Shown: positions 35,167 through 44,323, counted from the first letter of the stretch. The stretch is DNA of 45,334 nt from SSSZ01 sp036732025 (GCA_036732025.1 DAINDE010000035.1:1-45334), one strand, 5' to 3'. Notes: generated by a model from the letters alone, not told the origin. Translations and numbers: made by a program.

Positions 35167-36404
35167 GAGTAAGTGCGGCTATCTTCGATCACTTTCCCGT
35201 CGTTAGGCAAGCCCCCGGGGGCGCAAAAGGCCACTTCGCCGCGCAATTTGGTGATTTCGCGCAGGGTGGAGACCACCGCCTGGTCGATGACCTCCCCGCC
35301 CGCCCCGATTTCGCAGTGGAGGACCATGCGGTCCTGGCCGCCGGGGTTGTCCACCACCAGGCGCAGCCGGCGGATTTCCGGGTGGCGCCGGGCGATCTCC
35401 GCCACCTGCTCGGGATGGACGAACATGCCCTTGACCTTGGTGGTCTGGTCGGCGCGGCCCAGCCAGCCCTTGATGCGCACGTTGCTGCGGCCGCAGGGGG
35501 AGCGGCCGGGCAGGAGGGCGGAAAGGTCGCCGGTGGCGAAGCGGATGAGGGGGTAGTCCGGGTTGAAAGTGGTGACCACCACCTCCCCCACTTCCCCGGG
35601 GGCCACCGGGTCGCCGGTGCCGGGGCGGACGATTTCGAGGAGGATGTCCTCTTCCACCACCATGCCCTCCACCGCCGGGGTTTCGTAGGCGATGGCGCCG
35701 ATGTCGGCGGTGGCGTAGCACTGGTACACGGCGATGCCGCGGTCGTTCAGGGCCTGGCGCACGGCCCCGTGCAGGGCCTCGCCGGAAACGCAGGCTTTCT
35801 TGAGGGAGGAGATGTCGGCCCCCAGTTCGTCGGCCTTGTCCACGATGATCTTGAGAAAGGAAGGCGTACCGGCGTAGCCGTCCGGCCGCAGGTCCGCCAT
35901 GGCTTGCACCTGCTGCTCCGTCTGCCCCGTGCCACCGGGGAAGACGGCACAGCCGAGCTTCCGCGCCCCGCCTTCGACGAGAAAGGCGCCGGGCGTGAAG
36001 TGGTAGGAGAAGCAGTTGTGCACCAGGTCGCCGTGGCGGAAGCCGGCGGCGTAGAGTACCCGGGCCATGCGCCAGGGGTCGCTGTCCTTGCCCTGCAGTT
36101 CGTAGATCGGCCCCGGGGAGGCGAAGATCCGCTTGGCGCCGCCCCGCGGCAGGGAATTGAGCCCGCCGAAGGGGGGATGGCGCTTCTGCAGGTCGATGAG
36201 ATCCCGCTTGCGGGTCAACGGCAGGGCCGCCAGGGCCTCCCGGCTGCCCAGGTCGAAGGGATTGATGCCGGCCAGGGCCTGGAAGTAATAGGAAGACGTC
36301 TCCTTGGCATGGGCCACCTGGCGCACCAGCTTGTCCATCAGGTCCCGTTCGCGTTCCTCGGGGTCGCGGGTTTCGAGGGGGTCGTAATAGCTCATGACAG
36401 CCAT
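35163..36404 (-). CDS. Phenylacetate-CoA ligase-like AMP-forming protein, variant P-loop
   Basis: A 413-residue adenylate-forming protein of the PaaK type. Visible are GYAGTPSFLKIIVDKADELG, CVSGEALHG, CYATADIGAIAYET, IRFATGDLSALL, IKGWLGRADQTTKVKGMFVHPEQV and, near the C terminus, LPNDGKVIED containing the usual late Lys. The Ser/Thr/Gly-rich ATP loop (SSGTTG in PaaK) is replaced by FASPGPIYELQG, a variant seen in a subgroup of uncharacterised PaaK-like proteins. Adenylation ability is therefore uncertain. The gene overlaps the ATPase gene upstream by 13 bp and belongs to the importer operon, so the substrate is probably the imported acid. Confidence 0.85.
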   Translation of the reverse strand: MAVMSYYDPLETRDPEERERDLMDKLVRQVAHAKETSSYYFQALAGINPFDLGSREALAALPLTRKRDLIDLQKRHPPFGGLNSLPRGGAKRIFASPGPIYELQGKDSDPWRMARVLYAAGFRHGDLVHNCFSYHFTPGAFLVEGGARKLGCAVFPGGTGQTEQQVQAMADLRPDGYAGTPSFLKIIVDKADELGADISSLKKACVSGEALHGAVRQALNDRGIAVYQCYATADIGAIAYETPAVEGMVVEEDILLEIVRPGTGDPVAPGEVGEVVVTTFNPDYPLIRFATGDLSALLPGRSPCGRSNVRIKGWLGRADQTTKVKGMFVHPEQVAEIARRHPEIRRLRLVVDNPGGQDRMVLHCEIGAGGEVIDQAVVSTLREITKLRGEVAFCAPGGLPNDGKVIEDSRTYS

Positions 36405-37222
36405 CTTTTTCTCCGGCGGTAGTGCTTCACGTCCTTGAACGACTTGCGCCCCGCCGACGACAGCCCCAGGTAGAACTCCTTGACGTCCTCGTTGCTGCGC
36501 AGGCCTTCGGCATCACCTTCCATGACCACCCGGCCGTTTTCCAGGATGTAGCCGAAGTCGGCGTAGCGCAGGGCCACCATGGTGTTCTGCTCGGCCAGGA
36601 GGAAACTGACGCCTTCCCGCTTGTTCAGGTCCTGCACGATTTCGAAGATTTCCTCGACGATCTGGGGCGCCAGTCCCATGGAGGGCTCGTCGAGGAGGAT
36701 CATCTCCGGCCGGGCCATGAGGGCGCGGCCGATGGCGCACATCTGCTGCTCGCCGCCGGAGGTGTAGCCAGCCTGGGAGGTGCGCCGGGTCTTGAGGCGG
36801 GGGAAGTAGTGATAGACCTTTTCCAGGCTCGCCTTCAGCTCGCTGCGGGAAATGGCGCGGGTGTAGGCCCCGGTCAGCAGATTTTCCTCGATGGTCAGGT
36901 GGCCGAAGCAATGGCGGCCTTCCATGACCTGGATGACACCGCGGCGGACGAGCTCGTTGGGGGTCATGCGGTCCACCCGGTTCCCCTTGAATTCGATGGA
37001 GCCCTTGGTGACGTCGCCCCGTTCCGCCCGCAAGAGGTTGGAGATGGCTTTCAGGGTGGTCGTCTTGCCGGCACCGTTGGCGCCCAGCAGGGCGACGATG
37101 CGGCCCCGCGGCACTTCCAGGGAGACCCCCTTGAGGACCAGAATGACGTGATCGTAGATGACCTCGATGTTGTTGACGCTGAGGTAGCCGTCAGCCGTCG
37201 CGGATGGTGTTTGTTCATGCAT
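36392..37222 (-). CDS. Liv-type ABC transporter ATP-binding protein (LivF-like), second system
   Basis: A 276-residue ABC ATPase with Walker A GANGAGKTT, signature TSGGEQQMCAIGRAL, Walker B MILLDEPSMGLAP and LLAEQNTMVAL. It has a C-terminal basic extension (SFKDVKHYRRRKRWLS) not found in the other LivF in this window. The ATG at 37222 (MHEQTPS) is preferred; an upstream in-frame ATG at 37294 would add 24 residues without homology. Confidence 0.93.
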   Translation of the reverse strand: MHEQTPSATADGYLSVNNIEVIYDHVILVLKGVSLEVPRGRIVALLGANGAGKTTTLKAISNLLRAERGDVTKGSIEFKGNRVDRMTPNELVRRGVIQVMEGRHCFGHLTIEENLLTGAYTRAISRSELKASLEKVYHYFPRLKTRRTSQAGYTSGGEQQMCAIGRALMARPEMILLDEPSMGLAPQIVEEIFEIVQDLNKREGVSFLLAEQNTMVALRYADFGYILENGRVVMEGDAEGLRSNEDVKEFYLGLSSAGRKSFKDVKHYRRRKRWLS

Positions 37223-37298
37223 GGGCTCGTGCCTCGCTCGGTGTTCCGGGCCGGAGGGAAGGAAGCGGCCCGGCGCCGCCCCTCCCTCCTTCACGGCT

Positions 37299-38621
37299 TC
37301 ACTTTTCCTTGGAGCAGTCCCGCGGGGTGATGCCCTTCTCCTTGGCGTACTGCTTGGCGGACGCCTGGAAGAGGGGGTGGATCAGCGCCTTGTTGCCTTC
37401 CAGCCAATCCGAGACGACCACCCACTTGGCGCCGTCCCACTGCTGGATCTTCACCTTGCCGGAGCCCTCGTGGTTGTCGCAGGAAGTCTTGACCTCGGGC
37501 AGCAGGCCGGTGGCGCCCAGGGCTTTCAGGCGAGCCTCGGTGATGTTGAGGTTCTCCATGCCCCAGCGCACCTGCTCGCCGGTCATGGGCTTGCCCTTGC
37601 CGTATTTTTCCTGGGCCTTGCGGATGGCCTCGACGGAAAGGACGGCGGTGGCCACCCCGCGGTTGTAGAGGATGGTGCCGACCTTGCCGGGATCGGCCAT
37701 GTTGCCCTTGCCGGCGCCGTAGACCACCTTCTCGATGTCGGCGATGAGGGGGACGCCCTTGCCGGCCACGTTGAAGGTTGCCGACATGTAGCCCTTGGCC
37801 GCGTCGCCGGCCGGCACCGTGTCCTCCTCCGACCCGGCCCACCAGGAGCCGACCATCTTCTCCCGCGGGTAGCCCACCTTCTGGGCGGCCTTGATGGCGG
37901 TCTGGTTCATCACGCCCCAACCCCAGAAGATGACGTAGTCAGGCTTCTCCTGGCGGATTTTGAGCCACTGGGCGCCCTGCTCGTTGCCCGGGTGGGCGAC
38001 GGGAATCTGCACCAGTTCGAACTTGTTGAGGCTGGCCTCGGCCTGCAGGGCGACGATGGGTTCCTTGCCATAGGCGGAGTCGTGATAGAGGAAGACGATC
38101 TTCTTGCCGGCCAGGCTGCCCTTCTCCTTGTCCTTGAGGAACTTGACGATGGCCGAAACCTGCATCTGGTAGGTGGTCACCAGGGGGAAGGCGTAGGGGA
38201 AGACGGAGCCGTCCACAGCGTCGGTACGGCCGTAACCGACCATGGCCAGGGGCAGTTTGTCGGCCGCCGTCTTTTCGATGAGGGCGTAGGAGATGCCCGT
38301 GGACAGCGGGTGGATGGGGCCGGCGGAGACCTTCGCCTTGCCCTTGAGGCGCTCGTAGCACTCCACCCCCTTGGCGTTGTTGTACTCGGTCTCGCACTCT
38401 TCATAGACCATCTTGACGCCGTTGACCCCGCCCTCCTTCAAATTGACGTAGTTGAGGTAGTCGATGAAACCGCCATAGAGGGATTGCCCGTTGGCCCCAT
38501 AGGGACCGACCCGGTAGTCGATCATGGGGAAGAACTGCTCCTCGGCGGCAAACACCGGCGAACCGAACTGGGCGAGGGCAACGGCAGCAGCGCCGAGAAC
38601 GGGGGTGAAGCGCTTGGTCAT
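37299..38621 (-). CDS. Liv-type ABC transporter substrate-binding protein, second system
   Basis: A 440-residue periplasmic binding protein with a Sec signal (ending GSPVFA, then AEE) and no lipobox, unlike the first LivK. The core has MIDYRVGPYGANGQSLYGGFIDYLNYVN, HDSAYGKEPI and FWGWGVMNQTAIKAA. It belongs to the type I binding-protein group often found with acyl-CoA ligases. The ATG at 38621 follows GAGGAG. The ligand is probably an aromatic or aliphatic carboxylate, inferred from the two ligase-like genes in the operon. Confidence 0.9.
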   Translation of the reverse strand: MTKRFTPVLGAAAVALAQFGSPVFAAEEQFFPMIDYRVGPYGANGQSLYGGFIDYLNYVNLKEGGVNGVKMVYEECETEYNNAKGVECYERLKGKAKVSAGPIHPLSTGISYALIEKTAADKLPLAMVGYGRTDAVDGSVFPYAFPLVTTYQMQVSAIVKFLKDKEKGSLAGKKIVFLYHDSAYGKEPIVALQAEASLNKFELVQIPVAHPGNEQGAQWLKIRQEKPDYVIFWGWGVMNQTAIKAAQKVGYPREKMVGSWWAGSEEDTVPAGDAAKGYMSATFNVAGKGVPLIADIEKVVYGAGKGNMADPGKVGTILYNRGVATAVLSVEAIRKAQEKYGKGKPMTGEQVRWGMENLNITEARLKALGATGLLPEVKTSCDNHEGSGKVKIQQWDGAKWVVVSDWLEGNKALIHPLFQASAKQYAKEKGITPRDCSKEK

Positions 38622-38688
38622 CTTGTGTCTCCTCAGGGTTGATGGCGTCGGCATCGAATTCGCCGACGGGTGAACAGCGACGGCTCCC

Positions 38689-39765
38689 CTAATGGGGGAA
38701 CGGCCACAAACGCAGCTTCTCCTTGGCGATCTGCCATAGCCGGGCGAGGCCGTGGGGTTCGACGATCAGGAAGAACATGATGAGGGTGCCGAACACCAGG
38801 ATCTGGAAATGGGAAACGGTGGCGGTGGAAAAGGGCAGGCCGAACAGGTGGGCCGCCCAGGGCAGGGCGATGTCGAGGAAGATGGGCAGCAGCAGGATGA
38901 AGGCGGCCCCCAGGAAACTGCCGAGGATGGAGCCGACGCCGCCGATGATGATCATGAACAGGATGCGGAAGGAGAGGTCCAGGGAAAAGCCGTCCGGCTC
39001 CACCGACCCCAGGTAGCAGAAGGCGTAGAGGGCGCCGGCCACGCCGCAGTAGAAGGAGCTCACGGCGAAGGCCAGCAGCTTGGTGGGCATGAGGCGGATC
39101 CCGATGACCGCCGCCGCCACGTCCATGTCCCGCACCGCCATCCAGGCCCGGCCGGTGGAGGAGCGGACCATGTTCTTGGCGGCCAGGGCGAGGAGGACCA
39201 CGATGCCCAGCACCAGCAGGTACTTGTCCCGGGCGGAGGCGAACTCGTAGCCGAGGATGACCACCTTCTGGGCGGAAATCACCCCGGAAGACGAGTTGTT
39301 GGACAGCCAGGGGAATTTGGTCAGGCACCAGACGATGAAGAACTGCGCCGCCAGGGTGGCGACCGCCAGGTAGAAGCCCTTGATGCGCAAGCTGGGCAGG
39401 CCGAAGAGAATGCCGACCACTGCTGCGGTGAGCCCGGCCAGGGCGAAGCTCGCCAGGATGGGTATGCCTTCCACCCGCAACTGGAAGTTGTAGGCGGCAT
39501 AGGCACCCACCGCCATGAAGGCCGCCGACCCCAGGGAAAGCTGGCCGGCGTAGCCGGTGAGGATGTTGAGGCCCAGCGCCGCCAGGGAAAAGACCAGGAA
39601 AGGGATGAGGATGGCCGAGAACCAGTAGTCGCTGGCGACCATGGGCACCACCAGGAAAGCCAGGGCGAGGATGACGAGGACGCCGATGCGGTCCTGGCGG
39701 ATGGGGAAAAGCTGCTGGTCGGCAGCGTAGGAGGTCTTGAACTGGCCGGCTTCGCGGTAGAGCAC
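38689..39765 (-). CDS. Liv-type ABC transporter permease (LivM-like), second system
   Basis: A 358-residue permease with LGLNILTGYAGQLSLGSAAFMAVGAY, GFYLAVATLAAQFFIVW and the coupling loop GRAWMAVRDMDVAAAVIGI. An N-terminal cytoplasmic stretch of about 28 residues precedes the first helix. It lies 12 bp after the LivH-like gene. Confidence 0.94.
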   Translation of the reverse strand: MLYREAGQFKTSYAADQQLFPIRQDRIGVLVILALAFLVVPMVASDYWFSAILIPFLVFSLAALGLNILTGYAGQLSLGSAAFMAVGAYAAYNFQLRVEGIPILASFALAGLTAAVVGILFGLPSLRIKGFYLAVATLAAQFFIVWCLTKFPWLSNNSSSGVISAQKVVILGYEFASARDKYLLVLGIVVLLALAAKNMVRSSTGRAWMAVRDMDVAAAVIGIRLMPTKLLAFAVSSFYCGVAGALYAFCYLGSVEPDGFSLDLSFRILFMIIIGGVGSILGSFLGAAFILLLPIFLDIALPWAAHLFGLPFSTATVSHFQILVFGTLIMFFLIVEPHGLARLWQIAKEKLRLWPFPH

Positions 39766-39777
39766 GCTTTATTCTCC

Positions 39778-40692
39778 CTATACCCGGTCGATGTGCTTTT
39801 CCCCGAACAGCCCTTCGGGCCGAACGAGCAGGAACAGCAGGGCCAGCACATAGGGGAACCAGCCCTCGATGCCGCCGAAGTTGCCGCCGAAGAGGTCCTG
39901 CAAGACCGGCGGGATGTAGATTTCGGCGAGTTTTTCCGAGGCGCCGATGATGAGCCCGCCGACGATGGCCCCCGGCACCGAGGTGAAGCCCCCCAGGATG
40001 AGCACCGGCAGGGCCTTGAGGGCGGTGAAGGTGAGGGCGAACTGGACGCCGTTGCGGGCGCCCCACATCATCCCCGCCACCAGGGCCACGAAGCCGGCCA
40101 CGCCCCAGACGATGGCCCAGATGTGCTGCAGGGGGATGCCGATGGACAGGGCCGCCTGGTGGTCGTCGGCCACTGCCCGCAGGGCGCGGCCGATGCGGGT
40201 GTATTGGAAGAAGAGGGCCAGCGCCGTCACCAGCAGCGCCGCCACGCCGGCGGCCACCAGGTCGAAGCGGGAAATCACCATGTTCCAGTTGTCGAGGATG
40301 TAGGCGATGGGCTCATCGACCACGCCGATGTCCAGGGGCCGCGGCTCGTTGCCGAAGACCAGGGGCGCCAGGCCCTCGATGAAGAAGGCCAGGCCGATGG
40401 TGGCCATGAACAGCGTGATGGGCGGCTGGTTCACCAGCTGGCGCAGGACGAACTTCTCGGTGGCGATACCGAACAGGGTCATGATGGCGAAGGCGAGGAT
40501 GATGGCCAGCCAGAGCGGCGCGCCGTGCTCCATGCAGCCCACCACCGACAGGGCCGCCAGGTAAACCATGGCCCCCTGGGCGAAGTTGAAGACCCCGGAA
40601 GCCTTGAAGATGAGCACGAAGCCGAGGGCCACCAGAGCATACATGACGCCGGAGAGGAGGCCGCCGATGAGCACTTCGAAGAAGAAGGTCAT
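39778..40692 (-). CDS. Liv-type ABC transporter permease (LivH-like), second system
   Basis: A 304-residue permease starting MTFFFEVLIGGLLSGVMYALVALGFVLIFKASGVFNFAQGAMV, with the coupling loop GRALRAVADDHQAALSIGI and GVAGFVALVAGMMWG. Sequence and length are typical of LivH. Confidence 0.94.
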   Translation of the reverse strand: MTFFFEVLIGGLLSGVMYALVALGFVLIFKASGVFNFAQGAMVYLAALSVVGCMEHGAPLWLAIILAFAIMTLFGIATEKFVLRQLVNQPPITLFMATIGLAFFIEGLAPLVFGNEPRPLDIGVVDEPIAYILDNWNMVISRFDLVAAGVAALLVTALALFFQYTRIGRALRAVADDHQAALSIGIPLQHIWAIVWGVAGFVALVAGMMWGARNGVQFALTFTALKALPVLILGGFTSVPGAIVGGLIIGASEKLAEIYIPPVLQDLFGGNFGGIEGWFPYVLALLFLLVRPEGLFGEKHIDRV

Positions 40693-40710
40693 GTCTCGTC
40701 TCCCGTCGGG

Positions 40711-41493
40711 CTAGTGGGCCACGCCGAGGTAGGCCTTGATGACCTCCTCGTTGTTCTTGACCTCGTCCGGCACGCCGTCGCCGATCTTCCTGCCGTAGTC
40801 GAGCACCACCACCCGGTCGGAAATGTCCATGACCACGCCCATGTCGTGCTCGATGAGGACGATGGTGGTGCCGAACTGGTCGTTGACGTCGAGGATGAAG
40901 CGGCACATGTCCTGTTTTTCCTCCACGTTCATGCCCGCCATGGGTTCGTCCAGAAGCAGCATGGAGGGCTCGGCGGCCAGGGCCCGGCCCAGCTCCACCC
41001 GCTTCTGCAGGCCGTAGGGCAGGCGGCCCACGGGGGTCTTGCGGATGTGCTGGATCTCCAGGAAATCGATGACTTCCTCCACCTTGCGTCGGTGCTCCAG
41101 CTCCTCCCTGCGGGCGCGGCCGAACCACAGGGCATGCTCGAGGAAGGTGGATTTCATTTTCGTGATGCGCCCGGCCATGATGTTGTCGAGCACGGTCATG
41201 CCCTTGAACAGGGCGATGTTCTGGAAGGTGCGGGCGATGTGCTGGCGCGCCGCCATGTGGGGCTCCATGCGCCTCCGTTCCTGGCCGCGGAAGACGATCT
41301 TCCCTTCCTGGGGGTGGTAGACGCCGTTGATGACGTTGAGCATGGAACTCTTGCCCGCCCCGTTGGGGCCGATGATGGCGCGAATCTCGTGTTCGCGCAC
41401 GTCGAAGGAAATGTCGGTGAGGGCCTTGACGCCACCGAAGCGCAAGGAAATGTTCCGGAGGTCGAGGATGACGTCGCCGATTTCCCTGCTCAT
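40711..41493 (-). CDS. Liv-type ABC transporter ATP-binding protein (LivG-like), second system
   Basis: A 260-residue ABC ATPase with Walker A GPNGAGKSS, signature LPYGLQKRVELGRAL, Walker B MLLLDEPMAGMNVEE and VLIEHDMGVVMDISD. The signature differs from the common LSGGQ, as in many LivG proteins. Its ATG overlaps the stop of the acyl-CoA synthetase gene by 4 bp, placing importer and ligase in one transcript. Confidence 0.94.
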   Translation of the reverse strand: MSREIGDVILDLRNISLRFGGVKALTDISFDVREHEIRAIIGPNGAGKSSMLNVINGVYHPQEGKIVFRGQERRRMEPHMAARQHIARTFQNIALFKGMTVLDNIMAGRITKMKSTFLEHALWFGRARREELEHRRKVEEVIDFLEIQHIRKTPVGRLPYGLQKRVELGRALAAEPSMLLLDEPMAGMNVEEKQDMCRFILDVNDQFGTTIVLIEHDMGVVMDISDRVVVLDYGRKIGDGVPDEVKNNEEVIKAYLGVAH

Positions 41494-43457
41494 GCCGCCC
41501 TCTTCACGACGGGAAAGGTCCTGGCATCGACGATCGGCAGGTCGGCGGCGACCTTGCCGCGCCGGCCGTCCTCGAAACGCACTTCAGTTTCGATGAATTG
41601 CGACGCCTTGCCGGAATAGAGGGCGTCGATGAGCACCCGGTACTTTTCGGCGATGAAATTGCGGCGCACCTTGCGGGTGCGGGTCAATTCGTCGTCGTCC
41701 GGGTCCAGCTCCTTGTGCAGGACGAGGAAGCGGTGGATCTGGGAATCAGCCACCATGGCATCGCCCACCAGCGCGGCATTGACCTCCTCGACGCACTGGC
41801 GGATCAGCTCGATCACCTGGGGCTTGCCCGCCAGGTCGGTATAGCCGGCATAGGGGATGCCCCGCCGCTCGGCCCAGTTGCCCACGGCGCCCATGTCGAT
41901 GTTGATGAAGGCGCACACCATGTCCCGGTCGTGGCCGAAGCAGACGGCCTCCTTGATGTGCTGGAAGAACTTCAGCTTGTTCTCGATGTAGTTGGGGGCG
42001 AACATGGCGCCGTTGCTGAGCTTGCCCACGTCCTTGGCCCGGTCGATGATCTTCAGGTGTCCATCTTCGTCGATGAAGCCGGCGTCCCCGGTCATGAAAT
42101 AGCCGTCGGCGTTGATGGATTCGGCGGTGGCCTCGGGGCGCTTGTAGTATTCCCTGAGCAGCATGGGCCCCTTGACCAGCACCTCGCCGCTGTCGGCGAT
42201 CCTGATATCGACACCCGGCGCCGGCCGGCCGACGGAATCGAGCTTGATCTCGCCGTCCGGCTGCAGGCAGACGTAGGCGCAGGTTTCCGTCTGGCCGTAG
42301 AACTGTTTGAGATTGATACCGACGGAACGATAGAAGCGGAAGAGGTCGGGACCGATGGCGGCGCCGGCCGTGTAGGCGACGCGGATGCGGCTCATGCCCA
42401 GCACGTTGCGGAGGGGCCCGAAGATCACGAGGTTGCCCAGCCAGTACAGGAGGCGGTCGGCGAGAGGCACCGCCTTGCCGTCGAGAATCTCGGCGCCGCA
42501 GCGCCGGGCCACGGCCATGAAGTAATGGAACAGCCAGCGCTTCAGGCGGCCGGCGTCCTCCATCCGGATCATGACCTGGGTGAGCAATCCCTCGAAGACG
42601 CGGGGCGGAGCAAAGTAATAGGTGGGACCGATCTCCCGCAGGTCGGTCATGACCGTATCGGCAGACTCGGGGCAGTTGATGGTGAAGCCTGCCACCAGGG
42701 CCTGGGCGTAGGAAAACAGGTGGTCGCCCACCCAGGCCATGGGCAGGTAGGAGAGAATGTCGCCGTCGGCGCTCAGGTGATCGACCTCGATGCCGCCCCG
42801 GGCGGCGGCGATGAAGGCGGCGTGGGTCTGGCAGACCCCCTTGGGCTTGCCGGTGGTGCCCGAGGTGTAGAGCATCACCGCCACGTCGTCGTAACGGCCC
42901 TTCGCCACCTCGGCTTCGAGGAAATCCGGATGGTTCCGCTCGTGGATGCGTCCCATCTCCATGAGTTCGTGGATGTCGTGGAGGAAAGGCTGGTTGTAGT
43001 GGCGCATGCCACGGGGATCGTCATAGACGATGTGCGCCAGCGCCGGCACCCGGCCCCGGACCTCCAGGAGCTTGTCCACCTGCTCCTGGTCCTCCACCAC
43101 CGCAAAGCGGATGCCCGCGTCCTCCAGCACGAAGAGCATCTCCGCCGCCACCGCGTCCTGGTAGAGGGGAACCGGCACGCCCCCCAGGCATTGGGCGGCG
43201 GTCATCATCATGTAGAGGTGGGGCCGGTTGTCGCCGATGATGGCCAGGTTGTCGCCGCGCTTGAACCCCAAGGCCGCCAGCCCGCAGGCCAGGGCGCGCA
43301 CGCGCTCGGCGACGCCGGACCAGGTCCACGTCTGCCAGATGCCGAGATCCTTCTCCCGCATGGCCGGCGCCTCGCCCCGCGTGCGCGCGTGGTGGAACAG
43401 CAGGCGCGGAAAGGTGTGCAGTCCGTCAAGCCCGGCAGGGCCGCTTCCCACAGGCAT
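41490..43457 (-). CDS. AMP-forming acyl-CoA synthetase (long-chain type)
   Basis: A 655-residue adenylate-forming enzyme. Motifs are the ATP loop MLYTSGTTGKPKGV, YGQTETCAYV, and YFMTGDAGFIDEDGHLKIIDRAKDVGKLSNG, with an EAVCFGHDRDMVCAFINID segment in the C-terminal domain. It resembles long-chain fatty acid-CoA ligases (FAA1/FadD15-like) but the substrate is unknown. The ATG at 43457 is chosen because GGAGAC lies 5 bases upstream; the frame is open to 43571. It heads an eight-gene minus-strand operon with a complete Liv-type importer, so it probably activates the imported acid. Confidence 0.92.
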   Translation of the reverse strand: MPVGSGPAGLDGLHTFPRLLFHHARTRGEAPAMREKDLGIWQTWTWSGVAERVRALACGLAALGFKRGDNLAIIGDNRPHLYMMMTAAQCLGGVPVPLYQDAVAAEMLFVLEDAGIRFAVVEDQEQVDKLLEVRGRVPALAHIVYDDPRGMRHYNQPFLHDIHELMEMGRIHERNHPDFLEAEVAKGRYDDVAVMLYTSGTTGKPKGVCQTHAAFIAAARGGIEVDHLSADGDILSYLPMAWVGDHLFSYAQALVAGFTINCPESADTVMTDLREIGPTYYFAPPRVFEGLLTQVMIRMEDAGRLKRWLFHYFMAVARRCGAEILDGKAVPLADRLLYWLGNLVIFGPLRNVLGMSRIRVAYTAGAAIGPDLFRFYRSVGINLKQFYGQTETCAYVCLQPDGEIKLDSVGRPAPGVDIRIADSGEVLVKGPMLLREYYKRPEATAESINADGYFMTGDAGFIDEDGHLKIIDRAKDVGKLSNGAMFAPNYIENKLKFFQHIKEAVCFGHDRDMVCAFINIDMGAVGNWAERRGIPYAGYTDLAGKPQVIELIRQCVEEVNAALVGDAMVADSQIHRFLVLHKELDPDDDELTRTRKVRRNFIAEKYRVLIDALYSGKASQFIETEVRFEDGRRGKVAADLPIVDARTFPVVKRAA

Positions 43458-43609
43458 TACTTGTCTCCTCATGCCTCCTCTCGGCCCCCTGGGCCGGATT
43501 CGGTCAAAGCATTTTGCGCCCCATTGTAGTCTGCGCCTCGCCCCGCGGTTACTGCAGCGCAACATCGGCAACCGGGCGGCTGCGAATCAGTGTAGCCACA
43601 CACGGGCCC

Positions 43610-43633
43610 TATAATTGTCGTCCGGCGGACAAT
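43610..43633 (+). promoter_or_regulatory. -10 element and operator-like palindrome before the Crp/Fnr gene
   Basis: A consensus TATAAT (43610-43615) overlaps an imperfect 20-bp palindrome, ATTGTC (43614-43619) and GACAAT (43628-43633) around GTCCGGCG, ending 12 bp before the TTG start. 16 of 20 positions are symmetric. The palindrome lies at the expected transcription start, a typical place for a self-repressing operator. No good -35 is seen, which fits an activator-dependent promoter. Confidence 0.5.
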
Positions 43634-43645
43634 CGGGAAAGAAAC

Positions 43646-44323
43646 TTGAAGAACGCTGAAGAACTCGTACGCAGCTCCCAGTGGGGCCAGGGGCTGAGCG
43701 GAGAAGAAATGGCCCGCGCCCTCGCCGGCACGGTGGAGCGTCACATTCCCGCCGGCGGCTTCGTGTGCGCCAAGGGTGAGCCGGTGGAACACTGGATCGG
43801 TGTCGTCGACGGCCTGGTCAAGATGGCCTCCCACTGGAGTACCGGCAAGACCACCTCCCTGGCCGGCATCCCCGCCGGCGGCTGGTTCGGCGAAGGCTCG
43901 CTATTGAAAACCGAGCCCCGCCGCTACGACGTCATCGCCCTGCGCGACTCCAAAGTGGCTTACCTTAAGCGTGGCACCTTCCAGTGGCTGCTGGACCACA
44001 GCATCCCCTTCAACCGCTTCATCGTCACCCAGATCAACGAGCGCCTCGGCCAGTTCATCGCCATGGTCGAGAACGAACGCCTGCTGGAAACCGACGCCCG
44101 CATAGCCCGCTGCCTGGCCGGCCTCTTCAACCCCATCCTCGGCCCCGGCGCCCAGTGCCAGGTGGAGATCTCCCAGGAAGAACTCGGCTACCTGGCCGGC
44201 ATCTCCCGCCAACGGGTCAACCAGGCACTCAAGGCCCTGGAGGAAGCGGGGCTCCTGAAACTGGAATACGGGCGCATCCATGTGCTGGATGTGGCGGGAC
44301 TGGGGAAGTTCGGGGGCAAGTAA
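43646..44323 (+). CDS. Crp/Fnr-family transcriptional regulator
   Basis: A 225-residue regulator with an N-terminal cyclic-nucleotide-binding-type barrel (ERHIPAGGFVCAKGEPVEHWIGVVDGLVKM, PAGGWFGEGSLL), a long dimer helix and a C-terminal winged HTH (ISQEELGYLAGISRQRVNQALKALEEAGLL). No N-terminal Cys cluster, so it is not a [4Fe-4S] FNR. A TTG start at 43646 is chosen since GGGAAAG precedes it and the domain begins there; no in-frame ATG fits. It is divergent from the acyl-CoA synthetase/importer operon (188 bp between starts) and probably controls it. The effector is unknown. Confidence 0.88.
   Translation: MKNAEELVRSSQWGQGLSGEEMARALAGTVERHIPAGGFVCAKGEPVEHWIGVVDGLVKMASHWSTGKTTSLAGIPAGGWFGEGSLLKTEPRRYDVIALRDSKVAYLKRGTFQWLLDHSIPFNRFIVTQINERLGQFIAMVENERLLETDARIARCLAGLFNPILGPGAQCQVEISQEELGYLAGISRQRVNQALKALEEAGLLKLEYGRIHVLDVAGLGKFGGK

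Noticed and set aside
38752..41619. A 955-codon plus-strand frame across three transporter genes
   Set aside because: It crosses several gene boundaries antisense to LivM-, LivH- and LivG-like genes, and its product is low-complexity with no family likeness.
43514..43645. Longer N terminus of the Crp/Fnr regulator
   Set aside because: The frame is open upstream, but this stretch contains the TATAAT and palindrome and encodes no conserved sequence, so the TTG at 43646 is preferred.
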